Positions 1 to 10,419 of a DNA stretch of 64,000 nucleotides are shown piece by piece. The stretch comes from Posidonia oceanica. Its lineage: Eukaryota > Streptophyta > Magnoliopsida > Alismatales > Posidoniaceae. Each line of letters opens with the position of its first letter. The first letter of the stretch is position 1. The translations under genes were made by a program, and so were the position numbers. The DNA lies in the NCBI GenBank assembly GCA_037176725.1, contig JAZBRS010000060.1, positions 58,246,001 to 58,310,000 of the forward strand, given 5' to 3'. The notes beneath the pieces were generated by a model, which made no database searches, was not told the origin of the DNA, and saw nothing but the letters and a program-made list of their open reading frames with translations.

Positions 1-249
1 ATGCATTCTTCTCATCTGAGTCCACCTACTAGTCTGCGAAGGACGGTCCCGGCCTCTTGTTCCACCGCTTTGGGCGTGGCACGAGTCAGTCGGTCTGTCC
101 CCCCCTCGTCCGGGGGTCGTGTCGGTGTTAGTAGAGGGTACCACCCACGCTTTGGCGGGGTAGAGGCCACCAATGCACCACCCTGTCATTTCCTGAGCTT
201 TGGGCCGGGAGTTAGACAAGGAACCTACTTTTCTGACCTGAGTCGGTGA
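1..249 (+). CDS. Small conserved leader ORF, hypothetical
   Basis: An 82-codon ORF upstream of gag with no recognised domain. Related frames occur at the same leader position in E3 (44794-44531, minus) and E5 (58485-58751), and a broken one in E2. All share an N-terminal Ser/Pro stretch followed by LRR, a central VSRS, a segment reading VEATNAPPC and, in E1 and E3, the C-terminal GTYFSDLSR. E1 may have lost its true start, because the element is cut by the window edge. The frame could simply reflect DNA conservation between young copies. Some Tat/Ogre elements do have an ORF upstream of gag, but a much larger one. Confidence 0.35.
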   Translation: MHSSHLSPPTSLRRTVPASCSTALGVARVSRSVPPSSGGRVGVSRGYHPRFGGVEATNAPPCHFLSFGPGVRQGTYFSDLSR

Positions 250-318
250 CCCGTACACCCAGGGATACCCGAAGTAGAATACCTTGCTAGGACACACTAG
301 TTAGGTGAGGGGGGCATG

Positions 319-347
319 CTAGAAAGCATACATATCATTCATGCCAT
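319..347 (+). other. Conserved leader block
   Basis: A 29-nt block containing CTAGAAAGCATACATATCAT is nearly identical in all four leaders: E1 here, E5 at 58850-58878, E2 at 30783-30811 and E3 at 44431-44459 (both minus). It lies about 250-280 nt before gag. In E3 it forms a perfect 6-bp stem (GTATGC/GCATAC) around TAGAAA; the stem is imperfect in the other copies, so a sequence signal is as likely as a structure. Confidence 0.5.
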
Positions 348-504
348 TTAACTAACTCATTTGCATTCATCTTTTAGTTTATAACCCCTAATTTCCTTCT
401 GTTGTGTCAGCGTGATCGGTAAAGCGAGTTTCCCTTTGCCAGAGCTCGAGTACCGACCCTCGTTGACGCTCTTGTTGCGACTTCATTCGCGACCATTCCC
501 TTTC

Positions 505-534
505 TGAGCTATCCGCCTTTGCGAAGATAGCTCA
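505..534 (+). promoter_or_regulatory. Conserved leader RNA hairpin before gag
   Basis: A perfect 9-bp stem, TGAGCTATC with GATAGCTCA, encloses an inner CGC/GCG stem with a CTTT loop. It ends 61 nt before the gag ATG. The same hairpin is found at the matching place in E5 (59037-59064), E2 (30596-30623) and E3 (44252-44279), with changes that mostly keep pairing. The function is unknown; packaging, dimerisation or control of Gag translation are possible. Confidence 0.6.
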
Positions 535-595
535 TCGTAGGACTCACCGCTTGAATACCCGTCGCAGCCCTGTTCTCACGTGCTCTAGGTCAGCA

Positions 596-3500
596 ATGGC
601 CCAGTACGTTAGTGAGCCTCCCTTCACTCCTGTTACGGAGGGTGTTTTCGTTCCGGCCCCTCCGGTTGCTCCTTCTGTCCCCCTTGTTTCCCCTCCGACG
701 CCAGGGTTTCCTCCTCTGACGTCTCTAGGTTCTCAGTACGTCCCGGGACAGTGGCAAGCATCTCTTCCTCCAGATCCGGTCGCCGAATCTATCTCGACGA
801 CCGTTACTCGCGTTCCGGAGACGCCACTGCTCCCTCCATCCCAGGGATACGTCGCCTTCGACATCCCTTCTACCGTCGCTGCGACCTTTGCTGTAGAATC
901 CTTTCCTCCCGGACAGTCTGTGTCCGTGCCACTTGTTTCTCAGCCTTCGCCGGCACTGCACTTCAGCGTTCCCACTGGCGAGACGCCCGAAGCGCAGTAC
1001 CAGCACCTGATGGAGCTTGCCCAGAGACTGCAGGGCATGGCTCTATTAGTTCGTCCTTCTTCTGTTCCTGTCGTTCCTGAGGTTCCTCTGAGGCCAGTTC
1101 TTGCATCTCATGCATCAACCTCCACACCTCCGCCTCGACCATCGTCTCAACTGCTCACGGTTCCGACGATGGGGGCTCGTTTACCGCCTCCTACCGCACA
1201 ACACTTAGCACAGCATGCTCCACTTCCCCCTGGTGGTCAGTCCTTTGGACCGACTGGAGCCTAGTACCTCACTGGCTCGCTGTCTGGCACTCCGCCTGTA
1301 CAGCAACTGGTGCTCCGTCATCCTACCCCTATCATAGCACAGCATGGCATCTACTCTTCTCCTCTGCAACAGGTCCAGCATCCTGCATACACTACTGCAT
1401 ACACAGTCCCCCAGCACGGATACGCCGGCCATCCCGTTGCTCCACCAGGCGACGCTATGGTAGATCCGGAGGAGCACTTAGGTGCGACCCATCCGGCGTA
1501 TGTGCTCGCTACCCCTGCTGATCCCTCTCCTACAGCAGCAATCCCAGACCCCATCAATAACTGGATGGACGTCTTGGAGAAAGCACTACGACTAGTGCAG
1601 GGTACTGAGCACCAGACCTACCAATTCCGGGACCTCTGCTGCTTTCCAGAGGCGGTACTCCCTCCGAAGTTCAAGATCCCAGACTTCGAGAAGTATAACG
1701 GTAGGGGCTGCCCCGTAGCACACCTGAAGGCATATTGCGGTGATCTCGCTCAGCTTCAGGCTGACGAGAGGTTGCTGATCCGCTTGTTCCAGAAGAGTTT
1801 GACCGGGCCGGCACTCAAGTGGTTTACATCACTTGATATGTCAGCCATCAAGACTTGGAACGACCTCAGTCAGGCGTTCCTGGAACAATACTCCTTCAAC
1901 CTCGATCTGGTCCCAAAGAGGGCAGACTTGATCGCAATCAAGCAGAATTCTGGCGAGCCGTTCGGGGAGTACGTCGGCCGCTGGCGCGCCCTTGCCTCTC
2001 AGGTTCGAGATAGACCTTCTGACGAGGAGTCTATCGAGATCGTTATCAAAGGGGCGCAGCCGTCTCTCGGAGCTCTGCTTAGCATCCAACCAGTCACTAC
2101 TTTTGCGGCACTCATCAGAGCTAGAGCGCGCGTGGAGAGTTCTTTGCAGAGTGGCAACTTCCCGGCTCTCTCTTCGTTCGCTAAGTAGGCAGTGATCAGC
2201 AGTAACAGTGCCAACAGCAGCACCCCCAACAACAACAGCGGCAGCAATAACAACCGCCCGAAGAGGAAGGACTCGCTGAAAACCGCTGTTGCATTCGTCG
2301 ACTCCCCTGCTGTGCCTGTTCGCTTGCCATCCCGGCCTGCCCCAGCTCAGATGGTGTACGCTCCTACACCTAGGAATCCACACACACCACACATCACTAC
2401 CACCGCTAGACCGGTCTATCCTGCCGCATTGGTTCAGCAAGGCTCATACCAGAGGCAAAGAAGGCCACCCATTGAGAAGCGGAGATTCGCCCCACTAGTG
2501 GAACCGCTCACGGTCATCTTGCCAAAGGTTGCATCGCTCCTGAAGTTCCCGGAGGTTCGTCTGCCACCAAGTCCTCTGCCGCATTGGTTTAGGCCGGACC
2601 TCTTCTGCAATTTCCATCGAAGCACCGGACATTCGACGGACAATTGCTTCTCCCTGCGGAACGCTATTCAGGACTTGATCGAATCGGGAACGATTGTGAT
2701 CGACACGCACGAGGCATCCACTCAAACACACACACATGCATCTGCACACTCAGCTGTTCCCCCTCATTCTGGCATCATCCACCAACCCCTACTGGAGCAC
2801 TCTTATCCGGGAGGGGTGGGAACCTCAGGCATCCATTCTGTCTTTCCCTATGGGCCTGCTACCTCTGTAGTCGACCCTTCCGATCTTATCTCTGACATCT
2901 CTGAGCCTTTCCCTCAAGATCTCTATCTTGCGGCAGTTGCCGGCTCCGAGTCGGGAATTCACTTGATCCGACCGCGTGCCAGGCCGGAGCGCCCTCTCGC
3001 GCCTCCCGCCGTGCTTCCCCAGGCTCAACCCCCTCTGCACCTTCTAGCTAGGGCCCAGCCTAGTTCCCCCATCCACCTCTTAGGGCGACCTCAGCTACAC
3101 CTTCTAGGCAGACCTCAACCTGCCCCAGCCTTCCCACCCCAACAACCATACCCTCTAGAGAGACCTCAGTATCCTGTAGGTCCCCCCGTAACCTCTCCTA
3201 TGCTCGCAGCACGTGCTCCAATGGTTATTGACTTAACCTTGGACACCCATCGCGTCCCTTACAGCTATGCCATAGAGATGTGCGCGGAAGTAACGCGATC
3301 GGGGAGGGTTTACAGGCCCCCAACACCGGCAATTAGGCCAACTCACCCTAGACCTGTTATGCCCCCACCCTCTGGCCAACCCATAGCAGATCTGACCTCG
3401 AGCCAGCCTGTAGCTAGCCAAATCCCTACCCAACCTGTAGAAACCCAGCTTCCTGCCACTACCCCCTTAGAACCTGCCAGAACTACCCCTCCCCTTGCCA

Positions 3501-3749
3501 AAAAGAGCCAACCTAAGGCAGACATAACCTCTCAGCTTAAGATGGTCAAAGCCGACATTTCTATCTGGGACTTGATCCACACCTCTGCCGAACACCGCGA
3601 GGCTTTTCTTCGCGTGTTCCAGGCTGCCCGTGTGTCCCAGTCCATTGAGCCTTCAGCCTTGGAGAGTATGGTTGGGTTGATTGCGGAGCCCCAGGTCATC
3701 TCTTTTACGAGTGATGAGCTGCCTCCGGTGGGGATTAATCACAACCAGC
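596..3749 (+). pseudogene. Gag region: capsid core and CCHC-like knuckle
   Basis: Gag builds the cytoplasmic virus-like particle and binds genomic RNA. The N-terminal third is Pro/Ser-rich and looks disordered. The Retrotrans_gag core lies at about 1600-2060 (start FKIPDFEKYNG; later LKWFTSLD, ETWNDL-like NDLSQAF and FGEYVGRWR). A zinc-knuckle-like motif at 2606-2647 reads C-x2-H-x4-H-x4-C, with His in place of the second Cys of a classical CCHC knuckle; the same form occurs in E2, E3 and E5. A Pro/Gln-rich spacer leads to the protease. Stops at 1262 and 2186 are CAG in E5. The E5 copy is open up to a 35-nt deletion. Confidence 0.9.
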
Positions 3750-4085
3750 CCCTATTCGTCACGGTGCAGTTCAAAAACTTTCGCATTCCCCTAACACTGG
3801 TTGATAATGGGTCAGGCCTTAACGTCTGCCCCTTGCGTACTGCAACCAAGCTCGGATTCAAAGCCGAGGACATCACGCCAGCCGTGAAGGGAATGACAGC
3901 TTTTGACAACACTCACCATGACGCTCTAGGGATCCTGATTATTCCTCTTGTTATTGGCCCGGTCGTCTTCGACGTAGAATTCTATGTCGTCGACTTGCAG
4001 CCAAATTTCAATCTTCTGCTTGGGCGCCCTTGGCTCCACAAGCATCAGGTCCTTCCTTCAACCCTCCATCGAATGATAAAGTACC
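3750..4085 (+). pseudogene. Retroviral-type aspartic protease domain
   Basis: The protease would cut the polyprotein into working parts inside the particle. The active-site loop is DNGSG with Asp at 3803-3805, rather than the more common D-[ST]-G. It is followed by a hydrophobic FDVEFYVVDL strand and the LLLGRPWL motif near 4010-4035 that closes the fold. Both motifs are kept in E2 (27.1-27.4 kb, minus); E3 keeps DNGSG and FDVEF but decays after that; E5 lacks the region. No stop falls inside this segment in E1. Confidence 0.85.
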
Positions 4086-6199
4086 ATCGTGGTGATGATG
4101 TCATTGTCGTCATGGCGGAGAACTTTGAGAAGGAGCGGATCGAAGCAGTCTCCCCCGTGTCTTCGCAATCTATCCCGTTTGACCCCGAGACTTCTGAAGC
4201 CCTATATCGCGTTAATCGGTGCGAGCCGGTTAACTTCATTCCTGATCTTGAACGTGTCAACTCCTTGACCGTTCACAGCAGCCCCTTTCGAATGGTCGAG
4301 AATGTATGTCACAGGTGGGGTTACATAAAGGGTACGCCGCTCGGGCGTCACGGCCAGGGGATCGCAGAGCCGATCGTAGCGGTGGAGTGAAGGAAATCTG
4401 AAGGCCTCGGCTACGAACCCAAGCCCAAAAAAGATCACTGCTTTCAGCTCAACAATCCAGAATCAGCCGTTCCTAGAGACCTCACTAACTTTACCAGTGC
4501 AGGAACCCTGGGATCGACTGACGATCAAGACACGGTACCGACAGAGGATTGGGTGTGTGTTGAGGACTACTACTCGGATGAGGAGCAGTCTGGCACAACA
4601 GAGGCAGTCCCAACCGGCACAGCAGAAACAGTAATCAGAGCAGAGGCCACGCAGTCAGTCTATTCAGCTCTTCCTCTGGCAGAAACAGCAGGCAGCTCAG
4701 CAGGCCCTGTGGCAGAACTAGCAAGCTCTCACTCTGTTACAGCCACATCAGCTTCCCAAGTACAGACAGCAGCAGTGCAGGAGTCAGAAACACTCCTTCT
4801 AGCAGAACCAAGCATGCAACCAGTGGTCACAATTACATCAGTGCCACTGTCCCTCTCTCTGGAGGGGCAGTTAATCAACTCAGTCAGCAGCGCGGCTCAG
4901 CCCGCTTCAGCAGCCACATCTCCAGGAATGCAGCCGGCGCAGTCCGCTTCGCATCCTCCTGACAACCAGCAGCAGCTCTCATGGCAAGACCCCATGGCGT
5001 CTGAGGCTGCACTCTCTCAGTTACGGCCCGATACAAAAGGCCAACTGAGCACTACACTCTCCGGGCCCTTGAGCCCTCTGAAGAGCACCCCTGCTTACTC
5101 TCCAACAGTGACCCTGGCAGCATATCCATCTGTGGCACCGCTGACATGTCTATTTGGGCCTTCTACATCAGAGTTGCCGCCATCGGACGCGCCCGTGAAC
5201 CAAATCATGCAGATTCCAAGGGCAGCAATCCGTCATGCAGCCGGGCCAATGCCGCAGGCCCCCGGCGCCTACTACGTCGACTCCCCCTTAGACGAGGAGG
5301 AAGGAGTGGCGATAGAAGCCCAGGTCGATTCTTGGATGTCTGACTTAGAGTTGCTTTATCAAGAACAGCTCAAGTCGATAGCAGAAGACCTGACAGAGCA
5401 TCAAGCTGCAGAAAGGAAAGGGAAAGCCGTGGTTACGGACCCTCCTCTGCAAGAAGACCATGCCTCTATCATGGTCTTGGAAGAAGCCTCGGCAGCACCA
5501 GACTCCCCTAGACCAGATGAGCTCATCACTCTCCAATCAGAAGGCGGGTCTAGGTGGTTTGTGCAACCCATGCCTCACTTGAGCAGCATAGCGAGCGGCG
5601 ATGCTCAGATCAGCCGCCAGTCCGGCATACCCTCCACAAGCACATTAGAAGACCCAGAGGAGGAAGCATCAGCAGTACATGCAGCCTCAGTAACAGAGCA
5701 GAAAGCCGAATCAGTAACAGAGCTGTCAGCAGCCTCAGCAGCAGAACGGTCAGCAGTTTCAGCAGCAGAATCAGCAAGGCCCTTAGCAGTATCAGTAGAG
5801 CACTCAGCAGAATCAATCAGGCCAAAGCAAGCAGCAGAAGGAGTTGCTGAGACGGAGGTCGCGCACCGAGGCTACAAGAACACTCGAGTAAGTGTGACCA
5901 TCCTGAAGCGTCACCAGGGCCAAGCAGCGGAACACATGCACTCTTTCGACATCACAAGCCCTTCTTCTAAGAAAGAGATCCTCTCGGAACTTATTGCTTA
6001 TGGAGAGGAGGACGATACGGGCATGGATGAGACTGATGAATCATTGCCCGAGTTCCGGCCCTATGACGACGACCCAGAAGGCCCCAACCTCTATGTTGAA
6101 GAAGAAACGGAGGTTGTCAACATCGGCACAGCTGAGGAAGTCAGAGAAGTTCGTATCAGTGCCTAGCTGTCCACCCAGGCTCGAGCAGAGTTCATCGCA
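4086..6199 (+). pseudogene. Long low-complexity linker between protease and RT
   Basis: About 700 residues with no recognised domain. The first part has conserved patches (LYRVNRCEPVNFIPDL, GYIKGTPLGRHGQGIAEP). The middle is rich in Ala, Ser, Glu and Pro. The end has a conserved basic patch (RGYKNTRVSVTILKRHQGQ) followed by an acidic run (DDTGMDETDESLPEF). All copies keep these patches while the Ala/Ser repeats change length. In E1 the segment is in frame with both neighbours apart from stops at 4388 and 6164. Some Ogre elements have an intron in a similar place; the continuous frame here argues against that. Confidence 0.7.
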
Positions 6200-6960
6200 T
6201 TCCTGAAAGAATATGCGGATGTCTTCGCCTGGAGTTATGAAGACATGGTCGGCCTTGACATAGAAATAGTGGTGCACAATCTACCCTTAAACCCGGATGC
6301 CAAGCCAGTGAAGCAGAAACTAAGAAGATGGCGACCGCAGTGGCTGCTCATGATCAAGGAAGAGATAATGAAGCAGCTCAGGGTCAACTTTCTGAAGGTC
6401 GTTCTTTATCCTGAATGGCTGGCAAACATTGTACCTGTGCCCAAGAAAGATGGCTGAATCCGGATCTGCATCGACTATAGGGACCTGAACAAGGCGAGTC
6501 CCAAGGATGACTTTCCATTGCCTCACATTGATGTCCTAGTCGACAATACAGCGGGCCACAAGATGCTCTCCTTCATGGACGGCTTTTCTGGATACAATCA
6601 AATCAAAATGGCAGAAGAAGACATGGAAAAGACTTCATTTATCACCCCTTGGGGAGTCTTCCGCTACCAAGTCATGCCGTTCGGCCTGAAAAATGCTGGT
6701 GCGACCTATTAGAGGGCCATGACTCCGCTATTCCACGACCTCATGCACCAAGAAGTAGAGGTCTATGTAGACGACATGATTGCTAAAACCAGAGAGCCTG
6801 AAGACCATCTTGCCTATTTAAAAAAGCTCTTTGACCGTCTACGGAAATATAAACTGCGCCTGAATCCCAAGAAGTGCGTATTCGGGGTGTCTTCTGGCAA
6901 ATTGCTCGGCTACATTGTTAGCCAAAGGGGGATTGAGGTGGACCCGATGAAAGCTCAAGC
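6200..6960 (+). pseudogene. Reverse transcriptase domain
   Basis: The RT copies the element RNA into DNA in cytoplasmic particles. Visible motifs in order: YPEWLANIVPVPKKDG, IDYRDLNKASPKDDFPLP, FMDGFSGYNQIKM, FGLKNAGATY and the catalytic YVDD at 6764-6775. These are typical of the Tat/Athila branch of Ty3/gypsy. Stops at 6455 (CGA in E3 and E5) and 6710 (CAG in E5) break it. Confidence 0.93.
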
Positions 6961-7089
6961 CATCGTGGACATGCCACCCCCCAGAACTGAAAAGGAAGTC
7001 AGAAGTCTGCTTGGGCGTTTACAATATATCAGTCGCTTTATTGCACAGCTTACGCCCATCTGCGAGCCCATATTCAAGCTCTTGAAGAA

Positions 7090-7560
7090 GAATGCGCAGA
7101 TTCACTGGAGCGAGGAGTGTCAGGCTGCATTTGCTAAGATCAAGCAGCTGCTGATTAAGCCTCCTGTCCTGGTTCCCCCTACCCCAGGGAGACCTTTGCT
7201 TCTCTACCTTTCTACCACACAGCATTCCATGGGCGCCGTCTTGGGCCAACGTGACGAATCTGGTAGAAGGGAGCGCGCCATCTACTACCTGAGCAAAAAA
7301 TTTAATGAATGCGAAGCCAGGTACAGTACACTAGAGAAGACCTGTTTGTCCCTTGTCTGGGCTGCACAGAAACTAAGGCACTACATGATGGCATACCCAG
7401 TACAGCTCTTATGCCGGCATGATCCTATCAAGTTCCTTTTTCAGAAGCCGGCCATGGTGGGCAGATGTGCTAAGTGGCAGGTGTTATTGTCTCAGTACGA
7501 CATCACCTTTGTCACACAGAAATCCATGAAGGGTCAGGCCATGGCAGACCATCTTGTTGA
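7090..7560 (+). pseudogene. Original Ty3-type RNase H, active site degenerate
   Basis: The fold follows RT directly (SEECQAAFAKIKQLL, then LLLYLSTTQHSMGAVLGQ, AIYYLSKKF, YSTLEKTCLSLVWA, LCRHDPIKFLF). By hand alignment to active Ty3 enzymes, the first catalytic Asp (usual T-D-A-S) is Ser and the later Asp (usual T-D-H) is Arg, while the Glu of the TLEK helix stays. Loss of these residues is known in Tat elements that carry a second RNase H, so this domain is probably structural only. Confidence 0.8.
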
Positions 7561-7660
7561 CCTTCCTCTACCTGAATACCAACCCCTCCAGACATAGTTC
7601 CCTGATGAAGACATCCTCTTCGCAATGGAGGACTCTGAGCAAAAAGATCCTGAAGAACAA

Positions 7661-8045
7661 GAGGAGTGGCGGCTCTACTTTGATGGTGCAGTCAACAAAA
7701 AGGGCCGAGGCGTAGGCGCAGTGCTGACCACGCCCCAGGGACAGATGATTCCCTTCGCGAGGAAGCTGACTTTCGCATGCATAAACAATGAAGCGGAGTA
7801 TGAAGCATGCATCCTAGGGTTGAAAGTCGCCCTCGAACATGGGGCGCAGAAGCTGCATGTGCACGGCGATGCCATGCTGGTAATTTCTCAAGTGAACGGC
7901 GACTGGAGGACAAAAGATCCCAAGCTTGTGCCGTATCACGAACACCTGCTGAGGCTGATGGAAGAATTTGAGAGCATCCGCTTCACATACATGAACAGAG
8001 CCAAGAACGCATACGCAGACGCATTGGCAACTTTGGCATCCTGGC
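7661..8045 (+). pseudogene. Second (archaeal/plant-like) RNase H domain
   Basis: A second RNase H of the RVT_3 type degrades RNA in the RNA-DNA hybrid. The four acidic residues are visible: Asp in LYFDGAVN (7682), Glu in NNEAEYEAC, Asp in HGDAMLVISQ and Asp in NAYADALATLA. No stop falls within it. This dual RNase H layout defines the Tat lineage among plant Ty3/gypsy elements. E2 has lost the domain through its internal deletion. Confidence 0.88.
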
Positions 8046-8299
8046 TCACTATATCTGAAGACGGTGCAGTGGATGTATCCATTACTCGCATTGAGCAGCC
8101 TGCATATTGCCTGAACATAGAAGAGGCGGATCCAGCAGAGGAGCAGCCCTGGTATCAAGATATAAAATCTTTCCTGGAGTCTGGCAGTTTTCCTCCGGAT
8201 ACCGCAGCAGCAGACAAGAGAACTCTAGCGCGTCTGGCATCAAAATATGTGTTGGGGGCTGGCCAGCTGTACAGAAGGTCATACAATCAGATGCTACTG

Positions 8300-9391
8300 C
8301 GCTGCCTGGACAAATCGGAGGCTGACACGCTGATGCTTCAAGTGCATGCAGGGACCTGTGGCCCGCACATGAACGGCGTCCTCCTGGCCAAGAAGATCAT
8401 GCTTCAAGGATATTTCTGGCAGACCATGGAAGCCGACTGTTGCCGGTTTGTGCGTAAATGTCACAACTGCCAGATCTATGGTAACTTCATCAAGGCCCCT
8501 CCACATCAGCTGCATAACATGTCTTCGCCATGGCCTTTCTCCACCTGGGGGATCGATGTCATCGGCGCCATCCACCCTGCTGCTTCAAATGGTCATCGTT
8601 ACGTCCTGGTAGCGATCGATTACTTTACCAAGTGGGTGGAAGCAGCCTCTTATAAGACAGTCACCGCTGTGGCAACAGAAAAATTTATCAGGAACAATAT
8701 CGTTGCCCGATATGGGGTCCCACACTCGGTCATCTCGGATAATGGCACAAACTTCATTGCCAAAAGGATCGAGGAATTCCTGCAGAGTCTTAAGATCAAG
8801 CATCATCGATCCTCGCCCTATCGGCCACAGATGAACGGAGCAGTGGAGTCTGCAAATAAGAACATTGTCAAAATCCTGAAGAAAATGGCAGAAACCCACA
8901 AGGATTGGCACGACAAGCTCCCGTACGCACTCTGGGCGTACAGGACATCAATCCGGACCTCGACGGGAGCCACCCCGTACTCTCTGGTGTACGGCATGGA
9001 AGCGGTGTTAGCTGTTGAAGTAGAGATCCCCTCTCTACGGATCCTACGAGAAGCTGAGTTGGAAGAGGCAGAATGGGTCGAAGACCGCTGCATCCAACTG
9101 AACTTGATTGATGAGCGCAGACTGCAAGCTATGCACAACGCTCACTGCTATCAGAAGCGGATGGCCAGAGCATTCTTGAAGAAGGTCCAGCCCAGAAGCT
9201 TTCAGCCAGGGGACCTTGTCTTGCGCGCCATTCATTTGCCTGATGGTCGAGGGAAATTCCGACCCAATTGGCGTGGCCCCTTTGTGGTCAAGCAGATCTT
9301 TTCGGGAGGCGCTGCAACTCTTGAGGATATGGACCGGGTCGAGTAGTCTGAGCCCGTCAACCTCTGCTATCTGAAGAAGTACTATCAGTAG
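8300..9391 (+). pseudogene. Integrase: HHCC, DDE core, GPF C-terminus
   Basis: Integrase inserts the DNA copy into the nuclear genome. The zinc-binding HHCC part (HAGTCGPHMNG, then KCHNCQ) is at about 8335-8480. The catalytic core has Asp at 8555 (GIDVIG), Asp at 8738 (ISDNGTNF) and Glu at 8846 (VESANK); the last two are separated by exactly 35 residues, the D-35-E spacing. The C-terminal WRGPFVV motif lies near 9270. The stop at 9344 is CAG in E2, so the last 15 residues (ending LKKYYQ) belong to the protein. No chromodomain is seen, as expected for this clade. Confidence 0.92.
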
Positions 9392-9461
9392 CCGAAAGCG
9401 GCCCCGTTGCAGATGCCCTCCTCCCACTTGCACTTGCATTCTCGCCTCTTGCCACCTCTAT

Positions 9462-9535
9462 TTCAAATCATCATCGTCATCCTTTCAACTCTTGCATCAA
9501 CTCACTTTTCCAAATCATCATCGTCATCCTCTCAA
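9462..9535 (+). repeat. Two-copy ATCATCATCGTC repeat
   Basis: A segment containing AAATCATCATCGTCATCC occurs twice, about 50 nt apart. The same two-copy arrangement is in E2 (24119-24198, opposite strand), so it is part of the family and not a private duplication. Confidence 0.7.
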
Positions 9536-10419
9536 GCATTGTATCTTTGGCCTGGTGATGAAAATCGGAAGTGCTTGCCTGCTCTGGAAAGAGTCACCCT
9601 ACCTCACCCGGCACTACTCAGATGTCTTAGCTAGTGAGGGAGCCACCACCAACGAGGACAGGCGAACTGCCTAATCTCGTAAGGACATACACCTCTGAGG
9701 AAGAAAAAATGTTAGGATGTGAGTCTGGAAAAAGTGAGAGTAGACACCTAGGTTTGGGCACATCCAAGGAACAGAAGACGAAGACAGAAGCCGGCCCTAG
9801 AGATAGGGGTGTGCAGTCTAACCCTGCTCCTTCTACCCATCACACAGTAGACCCAAAGCCTAGATCCATTACATTTCAAACACCCTCCTTTTGCCACCAA
9901 AATGGGGATAGCAAAAGCCTGAAAAAAAAAGAGAGAAAAGCAAAACAACAAGCAAAAAAAAAAGATAGAACAAAAATCCAAAAAAAAAGGGAGAAAAAGC
10001 AAGCAAAGCAAAAAACAAAAAAAAAAAGAGAAAAAGAAGAAGAAAAAGGCAAAATACAGCCCGAAAAACACAGGCACCATTATCCCCCATGCTTCACTAG
10101 AGATCCCCAGCATGTCGAGCTTAAAAGAATCTACCATATCCCTTCAAGAGCGAACACTCACCCTCTCCTGGCTAGGGGCAGAGAAAGACTGCATACCTAT
10201 GAGGGAGAAATCAATCAAAAAAAAGAGAGCTGAAAGAATAGGTGTAGGTCCTGAGAGTTTGGCCAATAGCCTGTCCTCACCACACCACCACCTGTACAAT
10301 GCCAACACCTGTTCCGGAGCGCCACCAGCAAGCCAAGAGTCTAGGTAGGGCCCAGTGAGTCAGGGACCACTCCCTTCCTTTGCAGCAGGCACCAAAGCAC
10401 TCCGTATGCTGAGGGCATC

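Larger units (their letters stand above)
1..595 (+). other. E1 5' leader between primer site and gag (partial)
   Basis: Noncoding leader of E1; its beginning lies off the window. It aligns with 58534-59126 of E5 and, on the minus strand, with 30534-31135 of E2 and 44190-44790 of E3. It holds a short conserved ORF (1-249), a conserved block (319-347) and a hairpin (505-534) ahead of the gag ATG at 596. In retrotransposons the leader carries packaging and translation signals; none has been defined for this family. Confidence 0.85.
596..9391 (+). pseudogene. gag-pol: gag-pro-pol polyprotein, single frame with 8 stops
   Basis: One frame runs from ATG 596 to TAG 9389-9391 (2,931 residues). Approximate domain order: Pro-rich N-terminus (1-340), Gag core (359-489), CCHC-like knuckle (671), aspartic protease (DNGSG, Asp at 1070), a linker of about 700 residues, RT (YVDD at 2057), degenerate RNase H, second RNase H (Asp 2363), integrase (Asp 2654, Asp 2715, Glu 2751). 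In-frame stops start at 1262, 2186, 4388, 6164, 6455, 6710, 7595 and 9344. Sister copies have CAG or CGA at seven of these; the codon at 7595 has no counterpart here. No indel shifts the frame. The ATG was chosen because the MAQYVSEP start is shared with E2 and E5. Gag and Pol are not in different frames, so the ancestral element made one long polyprotein, or separated Gag by processing or splicing. Confidence 0.93.

Noticed and set aside
5345..5536. Minus-strand frames within gag-pol
   Set aside because: Shadows of the polyprotein frame with no conserved motif.
7595..7597. Stop as a natural boundary between RT and the second RNase H
   Set aside because: The same frame continues on both sides and all other stops are clear nonsense changes; no sister copy is available here to prove it.
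9634..10233. 199-codon lysine-rich frame after pol
   Set aside because: Middle is the A-rich tract; the frame is not kept in E2.
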